Notes: generated by a model from the sequence alone, not told the origin. Numbered from the stretch's first letter, positions 16,531 through 25,973 are shown. The stretch: DNA of 64,000 bases from Pseudoclavibacter sp. AY1H1 (GCF_002931055.1 NZ_PSXX01000006.1:124001-188000), one strand, 5' to 3'. Program-made: numbers and translations.

Positions 16531-17058
16531 ATGACCTCTCCTGAAGCACCGTCCACTTCTCGGCCCTCGATCCGCCAGCTCGACCACCCCGGGGACCTCG
16601 CCTGGGTGCTGCTCACCCACAAGGTCTTCTCGGACTCCTTCGAGGATGGCCGCACCTACGAACGTCTTGTCGCGCACGCCATCGACGGCTATGCCGCCGT
16701 CGAGGAACGCGAGCGTGAAGGGGCATGGATCGCCGAGCTCGACGGAAGACGCGTGGGGTGCGTCTTCTGCATGCCCGGGGAGGACGGCGAGGCCGCCCTC
16801 TTGCGGCTGCTGATCGTCACACCCGACGCGCGGCGCCTCGGCATCGGCCGGGCACTCGTCGAGACTGGCATCGACTTCGCCCGGCGACGAAACGCGCCAA
16901 GTGTCGAGGTCTGGAGTGCCCGGGAATTCACTGCCGCCGCTGGTTTCCTCCAGAGCGCCGGCTTCTCCCTGCTCTCCCAGGAGCTCGACCCGCGATTCGA
17001 ACGGGACGTCGTCGGGCAGCGATGGGCTCGCCCCCTCGAGGCCTTCTCCACTCGCTGA
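16531..17058 (+). CDS. GNAT-family N-acetyltransferase
   Basis: A 175-residue acetyltransferase. Motif A reads LLRLLIVTPDARRLGIGRAL with the R-x-x-G-x-G acetyl-CoA loop, and the C-terminal part has an AAGFLQSAGF segment typical of GNAT motif B. AAAGGAAG 7 nt upstream fixes the ATG at 16531. The acceptor substrate is unknown; MarR-fused GNATs have a similar core, but no MarR domain is present here. Confidence 0.87.
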   Translation: MTSPEAPSTSRPSIRQLDHPGDLAWVLLTHKVFSDSFEDGRTYERLVAHAIDGYAAVEEREREGAWIAELDGRRVGCVFCMPGEDGEAALLRLLIVTPDARRLGIGRALVETGIDFARRRNAPSVEVWSAREFTAAAGFLQSAGFSLLSQELDPRFERDVVGQRWARPLEAFSTR

Positions 17059-17141
17059 GCCGCGGACGTTCCCCGCGACCGAGCGTCGCGGGGTGTCGAC
17101 GGGCACATATTGGTGTCGGGAGAGAATGAGACACTGCCGTG

Positions 17142-17390
17142 ATGACTGAGCAGACCCCGCATCTCGTGACTCTCGACCTGACCGACGAAGATCGCCACTC
17201 CGTCCTCATCAACGCACTCCAGGAGTACGCCGACGCCGCCCTCGACAAGGTCGAGCGCCCGGAGAGCACCACCGCGGAGCGCGACCACTTCCAGATCGTG
17301 GCGACCACCGCCCAGGGCTTCGTCGACGAGATTCTGGCCGCAAGCGGTCATGCAGCTCCGGTCCCGGCACCTGATCTGTCCTCGACCTGA
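17142..17390 (+). CDS. small acidic protein of unknown function
   Basis: An 82-residue protein (83 if it starts at GTG 17139) with a helical central part (INALQEYADAALDKVER). No Cys, no signal and no motif that I recognise. Codon use matches the neighbours. A GACACT hexamer 6 nt before the ATG may be a -10 box for a leaderless message. Confidence 0.55.
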   Translation: MTEQTPHLVTLDLTDEDRHSVLINALQEYADAALDKVERPESTTAERDHFQIVATTAQGFVDEILAASGHAAPVPAPDLSST

Positions 17391-17497
17391 CGATCGCGCG
17401 GAACCGGAGCCCCGAAGGCCGCTGACTGGCCGCGTGGGCAGGCGCGACTGTTCGCAAGGATGGGGTGCCAAGCGGCGCGTTTCGTCACGCTGGATGC

Positions 17498-18727
17498 ATG
17501 GAAACGCAACGAACCGCAGACGCACACCCCACCGATCCAGCAACGAACGTTCGAAGCGGCAAGCCCAGGAAGGCGACCGCAGTCATCGCCGCTGCCGGCG
17601 TGCTCGCCGCCGGCGCGATCGGCGTCGGGGCATGGTCGAACGCAGCCAACGCCGACGCCAGTCCGGATCCGCACGAGGCGACCATGCAGGCGCTCGTCGA
17701 CGCGGGATACCCCGGCGTGCTCGCATCCGTCACCGACAGCGAGGGCAGGACCTCGAACCTCGCTCTCGGACAAGGGGACATCGCCACTGGGGAGGCGCCG
17801 CCCCTGGACGGGGAGGTGCGCATCGGCAGCAACACGAAGATGTTCGTCTCGACGATCGTCCTCCAGCTCGCCGATGAGGGGCAGGTTGCCCTCGACGAGC
17901 CGATCGACACGTACCTGCCCGGTCTCATCACGGGGGACGGGGTCGACGGCACGAAGATCTCCGTGCGCCAGCTCCTCCAGCACACCGCTGGCCTGCCCGA
18001 GTACGCGGACAAGATCGCGGCGGACGCGTTCGGCGCGCAGGAGACGTACATCTCTCCCCGGGCCATGCTCGATGTCGCGTTCGAGCGGCCCGCGGCGTTC
18101 GTTCCAGGGGAGCGGTGGGGATACAGCAACACCAACTACCTGGTGCTCGGACTCATGATCGAGGCCGTCACGAAACGGGCACTCGCCACCCAGATCGACG
18201 AGCGCATCGTCGCGCCGCTCGGCCTCGGGCACACCTACCTGCCCGCGCCAGGCGAACGGCAGCTGCGCGGCGAGCACCCCCGCGGGTACCACGCTGAGAC
18301 GGCCGGCGACCTCCGGGACATCTCCGAGCTGGACCCCGCGTTCGGCTGGGCCGCCGGCGCGCTCGTGTCCACGCCGTCCGAGCTCAACACCTTCATGCGC
18401 GCCCTCCTCGACGGCCGACTCCTGAGCGAGGCGGCGCTCGCGGAGATGCAGACGACCGTCCCCGCCGGGGATGAGCTGACTCCTGGTGCCGCGTACGGCC
18501 TCGGCCTGCAGAGCTACCCGCTGTCCTGCGGCGGAGTCGCCTGGGGGCACGGGGGAGACATCCCCGGAACGCAGACCCGCAACGCCGTCGGCCCGGACGG
18601 CACCGCCGTGACGATCGCCGTCACCGCGCTTCCCTGGGCGGTCGTCTCGCCCGACGACAACGAGCGGCTTCTCGCGCAGTACCGCATGGTCATCGATGCC
18701 CTCGACGAGACGCTGTGCGGGCAGTAG
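17498..18727 (+). CDS. serine hydrolase of the beta-lactamase/D-Ala-D-Ala carboxypeptidase family
   Basis: A 409-residue extracytoplasmic enzyme with a membrane anchor or signal at residues 26-45. The catalytic set is complete: S111-x-x-K114 (SNTK), Y209-S-N211 and H351-G-G. This is the class C/R61-type set shared by DD-peptidases, esterases and class C beta-lactamases. It lies directly before a two-component system, so a role in cell-wall modification or wall-drug response is plausible. Start chosen at ATG 17498; an upstream in-frame ATG at 17465 adds an unlikely leader. Confidence 0.88.
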   Translation: METQRTADAHPTDPATNVRSGKPRKATAVIAAAGVLAAGAIGVGAWSNAANADASPDPHEATMQALVDAGYPGVLASVTDSEGRTSNLALGQGDIATGEAPPLDGEVRIGSNTKMFVSTIVLQLADEGQVALDEPIDTYLPGLITGDGVDGTKISVRQLLQHTAGLPEYADKIAADAFGAQETYISPRAMLDVAFERPAAFVPGERWGYSNTNYLVLGLMIEAVTKRALATQIDERIVAPLGLGHTYLPAPGERQLRGEHPRGYHAETAGDLRDISELDPAFGWAAGALVSTPSELNTFMRALLDGRLLSEAALAEMQTTVPAGDELTPGAAYGLGLQSYPLSCGGVAWGHGGDIPGTQTRNAVGPDGTAVTIAVTALPWAVVSPDDNERLLAQYRMVIDALDETLCGQ

Positions 18728-18795
18728 CGGATGACGAGTTCGCGCCGGGTGATGGCCTCGTCAGGGGCCACCACCCGGCGTGGTTGAATCGAGTC

Positions 18796-20061
18796 ATGCG
18801 CCCATCGCCGCGGAACTCGGCCGTGATGGTCGCCCTCTGGTCGGCGACGCCCAGTCTCCTCGTGCTGGCGGGTGCCGTCGGATTCCTTGCGATCGGCACC
18901 TGGGATCGCGCTCTCTTCGCGTCTGTCCCCGGAACCGGGTCACCGCTGGTGCTGGCGAGCCTCATCGCCGTCCAGGCGCTGCTGCTGTGGCCGAGCCGCT
19001 TCCGCCCGCTGCCCGTGTTCGCGGCGATCGTCGGCATCGATCTCGCGATCCTCGCCACGACGGCCGGGGAGCTCGGCATCGGCGCGCTCGCCGTGGGCGT
19101 CGCGTCGTACCGGGTCGTGCGGCAGCTGCCCCACAGGGCGGCGCTCATCGCACTCGGCGTCGGGGCGGCCGCGACGACCGCGGTCGGTGGCGTTGCAATG
19201 CTGCTCGGGTCACGCGAGGCGCCGCTCGTCCTGACCGCCACGCTTCTCCTGCGCATCCTGCTCCTCTACGTCCTTCCCGCGGGCATCGCGGACTACGTGC
19301 TCGGTCGGGAACGCTTGACGGATGCGCTCCGAGAGCAGGCGCGCATGGCCGAGCAGCGTCAGGCGGAACGGGCCCGCGGCGAACTCAGGGCGGAGCGCAC
19401 TGCCCTCGCGCGCGAACTCCACGACATCGCCGGCCACCACCTGTCGGGCATCATCGTCAGCGCGCAGGCGGCAACCACCCTGACCCGCTCCGACCCCGAC
19501 CGGGCGAGGGCCATGATGCAGGGCATCCAGGACGACGCACGCACGACGCTCGTCGACCTCCGGCGCACCGTCGGACTGCTGCGCAGCGACGACGACGAAC
19601 GCACGGGCGGCCCTGAGCGCCCGAGCCCCACCCCGAACCTGGAGGGGATCGCGACGCTCGTCGATGCCGCGCGGGAGCGGGGCCAGGCCGTCGACTTCCG
19701 TGTCGCCGGTGCGCCTCGACCGCTCGGCCCGCTGACGGAGGCCACCGCGTACCGCATGGTGCAGGAGTCATTGGCGAACGCGGCACGTCACGCCCGGGGT
19801 GCACGCAGCGACGTCAGCGTGCGGTTCGGCGACGACGGCGTGGAGATCGTCGTCGCGAACGCGCCAACCAGGCCCGGAGCGGATGCGGTCGTGCCACCCG
19901 CGCCCGCGCAGCCGGGGTACGGGCTCTCCGGCATGGCCGAACGAGCCGAGCTCGTGGGTGCGACCCTGAGCACAGGACCGACGAGCGACGGCGGCTGGCG
20001 GAATGCGCTCACGATCCGTGGCACGGGCCAAAGCCCGAACCGTGACAGGGAGATCTCATGA
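18796..20061 (+). CDS. sensor histidine kinase, HisKA_3 type
   Basis: A 421-residue kinase with about five membrane helices in the first 165 residues, a short coiled segment (residues 170-205), His209 in ARELHDIAGHHL, and a C-terminal HATPase_c domain with VQESLANAARHA and GYGLSGMAER. The stop overlaps the start of its response regulator (ATGA). ATG 18796 is chosen because the sequence upstream of it overlaps the hydrolase gene and lacks hydrophobic character. Confidence 0.92.
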   Translation: MRPSPRNSAVMVALWSATPSLLVLAGAVGFLAIGTWDRALFASVPGTGSPLVLASLIAVQALLLWPSRFRPLPVFAAIVGIDLAILATTAGELGIGALAVGVASYRVVRQLPHRAALIALGVGAAATTAVGGVAMLLGSREAPLVLTATLLLRILLLYVLPAGIADYVLGRERLTDALREQARMAEQRQAERARGELRAERTALARELHDIAGHHLSGIIVSAQAATTLTRSDPDRARAMMQGIQDDARTTLVDLRRTVGLLRSDDDERTGGPERPSPTPNLEGIATLVDAARERGQAVDFRVAGAPRPLGPLTEATAYRMVQESLANAARHARGARSDVSVRFGDDGVEIVVANAPTRPGADAVVPPAPAQPGYGLSGMAERAELVGATLSTGPTSDGGWRNALTIRGTGQSPNRDREIS

Positions 20062-20717
20062 TCCGGATCCTCATCGCCGACGACCAGGCGGTCGTGCGCG
20101 CCGGGCTGTCGGTGATCCTCGGCGCGGAGCCCGACTTCGACGTCGTCGGCGAAGCCGCCGACGGTGCAGAGGCGGTCCGGCTTGCTCGCGAGCTGAGCCC
20201 CGATGTGGTCTGCATGGACATCCGGATGCCAGGAACCGACGGCATCGCTGCGACGCGGATGATCGCTGCAGAACCGTCGCTCGACGCTGCGGTGCTCATC
20301 CTCACCACCTTCGACGTCGATGCGGACGTGTTCGCGGCGCTCGAGGCCGGGGCGGCCGGGTTCCTCCTCAAGGGCGCGGATGAGGCGACGCTGCTCGCCG
20401 CGGTCCGGTCGGTCGCCGCAGGGCACGGGACGCTCGACCAGCGCCTCACCAGGCGCATCCTCCACGAATTCGCCGAACGGCGACGGCCCGTGTCGCAGCC
20501 AGCCCCGACGGCGGGGGTCGAGCTGACGGAGCGGGAGCTCGACGTCCTTGGGCTCCTCGCGCGCGGCCTGTCCAACGCGGAGATCGCCGGTGAGCTGTTC
20601 GTCGAACCCACCACGGTGAAGTACCACCTCGCGGGGCTCCTCCAGAAGACCGCGTCGAGGGACCGCCTGCAGGTCGTGCTCTGGGGCATCCGCGCGGGCC
20701 TTCTCGATGTCCGCTGA
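20058..20717 (+). CDS. NarL/LuxR-type response regulator
   Basis: A 219-residue regulator with receiver Asp54 in VCMDIRMPG, conserved Thr/Lys positions (LTTFD, LLKGA) and a LuxR domain ending in TVKYHLAGLLQKT. It is translationally coupled to the kinase. Targets are unknown; the neighbouring serine hydrolase upstream is a candidate by position only. Confidence 0.93.
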   Translation: MIRILIADDQAVVRAGLSVILGAEPDFDVVGEAADGAEAVRLARELSPDVVCMDIRMPGTDGIAATRMIAAEPSLDAAVLILTTFDVDADVFAALEAGAAGFLLKGADEATLLAAVRSVAAGHGTLDQRLTRRILHEFAERRRPVSQPAPTAGVELTERELDVLGLLARGLSNAEIAGELFVEPTTVKYHLAGLLQKTASRDRLQVVLWGIRAGLLDVR

Positions 20718-20748
20718 GCCCAGTCGCAGCGGAGCGCGGATGACGCGC

Positions 20749-20764
20749 CCTGGCGACTGCCAGG
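20749..20764 (+). terminator. short hairpin after the response regulator
   Basis: CCTGGC-GACT-GCCAGG, a perfect 6-bp stem with a 4-nt loop, 31 bp after the stop. There is no T run. Confidence 0.4.
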
Positions 20765-20848
20765 TTGCAACACGGTGACGTCGTCCCGCGCCGGGGAGCC
20801 GTGCGGTACCGACTGGGTAGACTGGCGGCAGATCGTGAGGAGCGAACG

Positions 20849-21502
20849 ATGACGATGCAAGTGGGGCCTACAGCAGTCCCGGAACGCCTGTGGATGTCGA
20901 TGATCGCCCGCGCCGTGCCCGCGCTCATCATCGCCGCCGTCATCACCTTCTCCCAAGACCACTCTGCGGCGTTCGGGTTCATCACGTTCGGTGCGTTCGC
21001 GCTCGCATCCGGCGTGCTCATCGGCTTCGAAGCCGTCGGCTTCAAGGACCACCCGGCGCGCGCGCTCACGTTCGCGCGAGCCGTCGTCTCGGCGCTCGCC
21101 GGAGGCTTCGCGCTCTTCATGGGCACCGCAGAGACCGAGCACGCGACCGCCGCCGCGTTCATCGCGACCGTCGCCACCTGGGCCCTCGTCACGGGAGCGC
21201 TCGAACTCATCAGCGCCCGCGTGGGCCGCGCCACCAAGTTCTTCTCGCGCGAGGTGCTCATCACCGGCGCCGTCACCGTGCTCCTCGGACTCCTCGTCGC
21301 GATCATCCCGCCAGACCTCCGCGTCGACTACGGCGGAATCGAGCAGGTCGAGGGCACCCTCACCGCATCCGTGCAGACCGTCGGCTACGTCGGCGCCTAC
21401 CTCGCAGTGCTCGGCGTGCTGCTGGTCATCGAGGGGATCACCCTCCGCGGCATCCTCGCGGATGCACCGGCCGCCGAGCCAGAACTCACCAAGAAAGCCT
21501 GA
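20849..21502 (+). CDS. multi-helix membrane protein, HdeD/DUF308-like
   Basis: A 217-residue protein with about six to seven hydrophobic helices and short loops. Repeated Gly/Ala-rich helix pairs (for example GALELISARVG followed by LLGLLVAIIPP) recall the HdeD/DUF308 family. GTGAGGAG before the ATG is a good ribosome site. It is followed 7 bp later by another membrane protein, suggesting co-expression. No transport or enzymatic motif seen. Confidence 0.65.
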   Translation: MTMQVGPTAVPERLWMSMIARAVPALIIAAVITFSQDHSAAFGFITFGAFALASGVLIGFEAVGFKDHPARALTFARAVVSALAGGFALFMGTAETEHATAAAFIATVATWALVTGALELISARVGRATKFFSREVLITGAVTVLLGLLVAIIPPDLRVDYGGIEQVEGTLTASVQTVGYVGAYLAVLGVLLVIEGITLRGILADAPAAEPELTKKA

Positions 21503-21509
21503 TTCCCCA

Positions 21510-21983
21510 GTGACACAACCCAAGCGCCGCGCGCTCATGAAGCCCTTCGAGCTGCTCGGCATCTCCGCCGTGATGGCGGGCTTCGTGCTCCTCATCCTGC
21601 TGCTCACGACACAGGACTTCCTGCTCGGCATCATCTTCGCCGGTGTCGCCTTCATCGTCTCGATCCTCGTGCTGGCGATGCTCGTGCTCTCCTACTCGCC
21701 GAATCCCGAGAACGAGATCTACCTCGACCGCTTCGAGAACGCAGAGCAGGGCGTCTCCCGCAGCGACGAAGGCGAGCAGAGCCGCGCGGCCACGCAGGCG
21801 GCGGCCGCAGACGAGAAGGCACCCGTCGTCGACGAGGCTGCAGCCGAAGCGGAGCCCTCGGAGCGCATCGGCGAACCGGAGCAGGCCGCGGCGACCGAGG
21901 AGCCCGCAGCCACGCTCCCGGCAGATGCAGAAGAGGCCCCGCTCGACGAGACGACGTCGAACGAGGCCCCAACCAGCAAGTAG
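21510..21983 (+). CDS. membrane protein with long acidic Ala/Glu-rich tail
   Basis: A 157-residue protein starting at GTG 21510. Two helices near residues 13-65 (with LLTTQDFLLGIIFAGVAF between) are followed by a 90-residue tail rich in Ala, Glu and Pro with no aromatic residues, likely disordered and cytosolic. The PNPENEIYLDRF segment after the second helix is the only ordered-looking part of the tail. Function unknown; probably acts with the preceding membrane protein. Confidence 0.6.
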   Translation: MTQPKRRALMKPFELLGISAVMAGFVLLILLLTTQDFLLGIIFAGVAFIVSILVLAMLVLSYSPNPENEIYLDRFENAEQGVSRSDEGEQSRAATQAAAADEKAPVVDEAAAEAEPSERIGEPEQAAATEEPAATLPADAEEAPLDETTSNEAPTSK

Positions 21984-21994
21984 CTGGAGAACCA

Positions 21995-22011
21995 GCGGGC
22001 GTTCCGCCCGC
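21995..22011. terminator. GC-rich hairpin between convergent genes
   Basis: GCGGGCG-TTC-CGCCCGC, a perfect 7-bp stem lying in the 32-bp gap between the acidic-tail membrane protein and purB. A second stem, GCTGG-AGAA-CCAGC at 21983-21996, partly overlaps it. Confidence 0.6.
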
Positions 22012-22015
22012 GCGC

Positions 22016-23398
22016 TCAGCCCAGGTGGTCGACGAGGCGCGACGAGGCGCCCGTGTAGCTGCCGGGAGTGAGGGCGAGGAGCGAGTCCTTCGCCTCCTGG
22101 CCGATGTCGAGGCCCGTCACGAACTCCACGAGATCGGCCTTGCCGATGCGGCGGCCGCGCGTCAGGTCCTTCAGCACAGCGTAGGGGTCGGCGATGGATG
22201 AACGACCAGCGACGATCTCGGCTCGGATGACGGTCTGGATCGCTTCGCCGAGCACCTCCCAGTTGCCGTCGAGCTCGTTCGCCAGCAGCTCCTCGTCGAC
22301 GGCGATCTCGCGCAGTCCACGCGTCACGTTGTCGAGCGCGAGCAGCGAGTGGCCGAACGCGACACCGATGTTGCGCTGCGCGCTCGAGTCGGTGAGGTCG
22401 CGCTGCAGGCGCGAGGTGACGAGCGTCGAGGCCAGCGAGTCGAGGAGAGCGCTCGAGATCTCGAGGTTCGCCTCCGCGTTCTCGAAGCGGATCGGGTTGA
22501 TCTTGTGCGGCATCGTGGACGAGCCCGTCGAGCCGGCCTGCGGGATCTGACGGAAGACACCGCGCGAGATGTAGGTCCACACGTCGGTGCAGAAGTTGTG
22601 CAGGATGCGGTTGAAGCGCGAGACGTCCGAGTACAGCTCGGCCTGCCAGTCGTGCGACTCGATCTGCGTGGTCAGCGGGTTCCAGGTGAGGCCGAGGCCG
22701 CTCACGAACTCGTCGGCAAGCGTCTCCCAGTCGGTGTCGACACTTGCCGCCTGGTGCGCGGCGAAGTTGCCCGTGGCACCGGCGAACTTCCCGAGATACG
22801 AGGTTTCCTCGACGCGCTTCAGCTGGCGGCGCAGTCGGTGCGTGAACACGGCGAGCTCCTTGCCCAGCGTGGTCGGCGTCGCCGGCTGGCCGTGCGTGAG
22901 CGACAGCAGGGGCACATCCCGCAGCTCGACGGCGAGCTCCGCGATGCGGTCCGCGAGACCGGAAGCCGAGGGGAGCCAGACGTCGGTGACGGCGTCGCGG
23001 ATGGTGACCGCGTACGAGAGGTTGTTGATGTCCTCGCTCGTGCAGGCGAAGTGGGTGAGCTCGGCGAGCTCGCTCAGCCCGAGCTCCTCCAGGCGGGCGC
23101 GCACGTAGTACTCGACGGCCTTCACGTCGTGACGGGTGCGAGCCTCGACCTCGGCCAGCTCGTCGATGTCCTTCTGGCCGAAGTCGGTGACGAGGGCACG
23201 CAGTGCTGCGGCCTTGTCTGCATCGATCTTGTGCGAGCCGAACATCTCACGGTCGGTGAGGAACAGCAGCCACTCGACCTCCACGTGCACGCGGGCACGG
23301 TTCAGCGCGGCCTCGGAGAGGTGCTCGCCGAGACCTTCGACGCTCTTGCGGTAGCGCGAGTCGAGGGGGCTCAGCATCTGGGGAGGGAGGGGGCTCAT
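22016..23398 (-). CDS. purB: adenylosuccinate lyase
   Basis: A 460-residue enzyme that acts twice in purine synthesis (SAICAR to AICAR, adenylosuccinate to AMP). The fumarase/aspartase signature GSSTMPHKINP is present, as are SLTHGQPATPTTLG and TSEDINNLSYA, which matches the E. coli-type PurB rather than the Bacillus branch. The start overlaps the stop of the phosphatase gene upstream by 4 bp. Length is normal. Confidence 0.96.
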   Translation of the reverse strand: MSPLPPQMLSPLDSRYRKSVEGLGEHLSEAALNRARVHVEVEWLLFLTDREMFGSHKIDADKAAALRALVTDFGQKDIDELAEVEARTRHDVKAVEYYVRARLEELGLSELAELTHFACTSEDINNLSYAVTIRDAVTDVWLPSASGLADRIAELAVELRDVPLLSLTHGQPATPTTLGKELAVFTHRLRRQLKRVEETSYLGKFAGATGNFAAHQAASVDTDWETLADEFVSGLGLTWNPLTTQIESHDWQAELYSDVSRFNRILHNFCTDVWTYISRGVFRQIPQAGSTGSSTMPHKINPIRFENAEANLEISSALLDSLASTLVTSRLQRDLTDSSAQRNIGVAFGHSLLALDNVTRGLREIAVDEELLANELDGNWEVLGEAIQTVIRAEIVAGRSSIADPYAVLKDLTRGRRIGKADLVEFVTGLDIGQEAKDSLLALTPGSYTGASSRLVDHLG

Positions 23399-23949
23399 TG
23401 TGCTCCTTGGGACGAGGACGATCCGGCGCGCGCCGTCAGCGCTGCCCGGACGACCGGCTCGATCTGACGAAGAAGCTCCTCGCACGCGCTCGTGATCAAG
23501 TCGCGCACGTGGTCGAAGAGCTGATCGTTGCCATAGTACGGGTCTGGGACTTCCGTGATCCCGCCCGGGGGCGCCGGGTGGAAGGTGAGGAGGGGCTGCA
23601 CGAGCGAGCGTTGCTCGTCGTCGGAGGCCCACGCCTTGAGGATGCGCCGCTGGCCTCGGTCGAAGGTGATGATGAGGTCGAACGTGTCGAACCAGTCGAC
23701 CTCGAACTGCTTCGCGCGATGGTTCTCGGCCGTGAACCCGGCCCGCTCGAGCGCGGACTGCGTGCGGGGGTCCGCCTTCTCGCCCACGTGCCATTCGCCG
23801 GTTCCCGCCGAGCTGATGCTCACGGCGCTGCCGAGGCCGATCTGCTCGACCATGTCGCGGAAGATGACCTCCGCCATCGGGGAGCGGCAGATGTTGCCGG
23901 TGCAGACGAAGATGATGCGAAAGACCGCGTCCTTGCTGTTTTTCGCCAT
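23395..23949 (-). CDS. low-molecular-weight protein-tyrosine phosphatase
   Basis: A 184-residue phosphatase with the P-loop VCTGNICRSP near the N-terminus and the general-acid Asp in VPDPYYGN. About 25 extra residues (Gly/Ser/Gln) trail the domain. Other in-frame starts lie at 23958 and 23964; none has a clear ribosome site, and 23949 gives the usual distance to the P-loop. It is coupled to purB by a 4-bp overlap, a pairing seen elsewhere in Microbacteriaceae. Confidence 0.9.
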   Translation of the reverse strand: MAKNSKDAVFRIIFVCTGNICRSPMAEVIFRDMVEQIGLGSAVSISSAGTGEWHVGEKADPRTQSALERAGFTAENHRAKQFEVDWFDTFDLIITFDRGQRRILKAWASDDEQRSLVQPLLTFHPAPPGGITEVPDPYYGNDQLFDHVRDLITSACEELLRQIEPVVRAALTARAGSSSSQGAQ

Positions 23950-24147
23950 GACGCCCATTGTCACGCATTCAGCACCGGTTCGCGTGCGTGTTCACCCGCT
24001 CTTTCGCTGCCCGTCGGAGCGAAGCCGCACTCTGCAGGCATCCGGCCTGTGGATGCGCGTCCCTCCACACCCGTGGGCGTGCATGCGTCGCCGCTTCTCC
24101 TGCCGCCGGAGGATCGGAGTCTCCGACGCACGAGAGGACCACCGCGA

Positions 24148-24501
24148 ATGCCAGAGACCACGTCTTTCGTTCCCATCGCACCGTCGACGATCGGCCAGAC
24201 ACTGCCGTTCGTCGATGCCGCGAGGGAGCAGATCATCCACGCCCTGCAGCTCATCGCCCTCGACAACGCTCGCGCCCTGTACGCCTTCGGCTCGGGCACC
24301 ACCGATATCTGCACGGGCCTCAGGCTGCTCGCGGTCTCCGACGCGTGGAGCTCGCCAGCGCAGCGCTGCCTTGCCATCGAGGCCGAGCTCCTCGCCGACG
24401 CGATCGGACTCGTCGCGACCGCCGCAGGGCTCGCCGAGGCCGAGTACCGCCGAGCGCATGGGGCATTAGGTCTCGAGCTCGAGGCGCTGGGGGCCCGATG
24501 A
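24148..24501 (+). CDS. WXG100-like helical protein
   Basis: A 117-residue protein without a signal peptide. Two long Ala-rich helices flank a DAWSSPAQR turn, the W-x-[SG] layout of WXG100 (ESX) proteins, but with a 30-residue N-terminal extension. GAGAGGA at 24132-24138 supports the ATG at 24148. Its stop overlaps the next gene's start as ATGA. I see no YxxxD/E export tail in the usual place. Assignment to the WXG100 superfamily is inference from pattern. Confidence 0.55.
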   Translation: MPETTSFVPIAPSTIGQTLPFVDAAREQIIHALQLIALDNARALYAFGSGTTDICTGLRLLAVSDAWSSPAQRCLAIEAELLADAIGLVATAAGLAEAEYRRAHGALGLELEALGAR

Positions 24502-25964
24502 GCGGCGAGCTTGTCGTCGTCGGGCCCAGCGACGTCCGCGCCGTCGCCGTGCGCGCCGGGCTCTTCGCCGACGACTTCGAAGCGCTCCGCACGATCCTCG
24601 CCGGTCAGGAGTGGCTGCCGCCGTCCGTATGGCTGAGCGGCTCGGGCCTCACATTCGCTGCAGCGGCGGCGCAGGCCGAGGTCGCCTTCTTCGGAGGGGC
24701 GCCGCTGGAAACCCAGCTGTCCTCGCTGGGCGAGCGCATCCAGCTTGCCGCCGAGCTGTACGAGCGGGCCGAGGCGGTCTCCGCGGCCGTCGTCCAAGCA
24801 GCGGGCGCAAGCGCCGCCAACTTCCTCGGACGCTCGTTGCCGCTGACGGTCGCGCTCCTCGGCCCGGCGGCTGGAATCGCGGCGCTCGCGGCTCTTGCTG
24901 GGGAGGCTCCGACGCTGAGCGACCCGCGGGTGCAGGAGCTCATCCGCGTCACCGTGGAGAACGCCGACGACTTCGCGCTCGGGATGCTCGGCCTCCCGCC
25001 GGTCCCCGGCGCCGACGGCAGCACTCTCGTGTCGTGGGCGCTCGCCGGGGCAGGTGTGGCGGGGCTGACCCCGAGCGACCGCTTCAGGGTGGGGAGCGCC
25101 AGCGCTCCGCTCGATGGCCGGGATGCCGCTCCCACGGGACTCCAGTCGCTGGTCGCCGCCATCCCTCCCTCGGTCGACGGAGGACCGCAGGTGCGCGTCA
25201 CGAGCTACGTCGACGCGGCCGGAGCCCAGCTCTACGAGGTCGCGATCACGGGCACCTCGAACCAGTCGTACGGCACGACGGGCAACCCCTTCGACCTGGC
25301 CGGCAACCTCGCGGCGTATGCGGGGATCGACTCGCAGTCGGTGTCCGCCGTCCTCGCTGCGATGGCAGAGGCGGGTATCGAGCCGGGCGATGCCGTCGTG
25401 TTCGCCGGCTACTCGCAGGGTGCGCTCGTCGCTGCGTCGATCGCCGGGCTGGGGAGGTTCGACACGAAGGGCCTCGTCTCGATCGGGGGTCCCATCGACG
25501 CCGAACGGCTGAGGGCGCAGCTGCAGCACCAGCAGGCTGATGGTCGGGGCGATGATGCGTCGCCCGGGAGCCGAGCCCCGATCATCGAGATCCAGCACCG
25601 GGAAGACCCGATCGTCGGCCTGCAGGGGCTCGCCCCGGATGGCGAGGATTCAACGGTCGTGCTCGCCGAGGCCGATGCGGTGACGCCGTTCGACGACGAC
25701 CCGCTCGCCGCCCACGCGCAGACGCGCTACCTCGAGACCGCCGGCATGGCCGACGCGAGCGGGGTGCCTTCCCTGGATGCGGCCCGCACGGACCTCCTCG
25801 ACGTCTACGACGGCTTCGAGCTCGACGAGTCGAGGCTCTACACGGTTGACCGGCTCGACCCGCTTCCGGAACCCGGTGAGGCCATCGACGAGGTGAATCG
25901 TCTCATCGAGGAGAAGTTCGCGCCCATCACGAGCAACCTCAAGCCAGACGACATCAAGATCTGA
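24498..25964 (+). CDS. WXG100-like/alpha-beta hydrolase fusion
   Basis: A 488-residue protein. Residues 1-105 are helical with a VWLSGSG turn (Trp45), resembling a WXG100/LXG-type export domain. Residues 115-135 are strongly hydrophobic. Residues 235-440 form an alpha/beta hydrolase with nucleophile elbow GYSQG (Ser306), acid candidate Asp370 (HREDPI) and His406 (AAHAQTR). No Sec or Tat signal exists, so any export would go through a type VII-like route. It is coupled to the small WXG100-like gene. A lipase or esterase activity is inferred. Confidence 0.65.
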   Translation: MSGELVVVGPSDVRAVAVRAGLFADDFEALRTILAGQEWLPPSVWLSGSGLTFAAAAAQAEVAFFGGAPLETQLSSLGERIQLAAELYERAEAVSAAVVQAAGASAANFLGRSLPLTVALLGPAAGIAALAALAGEAPTLSDPRVQELIRVTVENADDFALGMLGLPPVPGADGSTLVSWALAGAGVAGLTPSDRFRVGSASAPLDGRDAAPTGLQSLVAAIPPSVDGGPQVRVTSYVDAAGAQLYEVAITGTSNQSYGTTGNPFDLAGNLAAYAGIDSQSVSAVLAAMAEAGIEPGDAVVFAGYSQGALVAASIAGLGRFDTKGLVSIGGPIDAERLRAQLQHQQADGRGDDASPGSRAPIIEIQHREDPIVGLQGLAPDGEDSTVVLAEADAVTPFDDDPLAAHAQTRYLETAGMADASGVPSLDAARTDLLDVYDGFELDESRLYTVDRLDPLPEPGEAIDEVNRLIEEKFAPITSNLKPDDIKI

Positions 25965-25973
25965 ACGCCTCGA

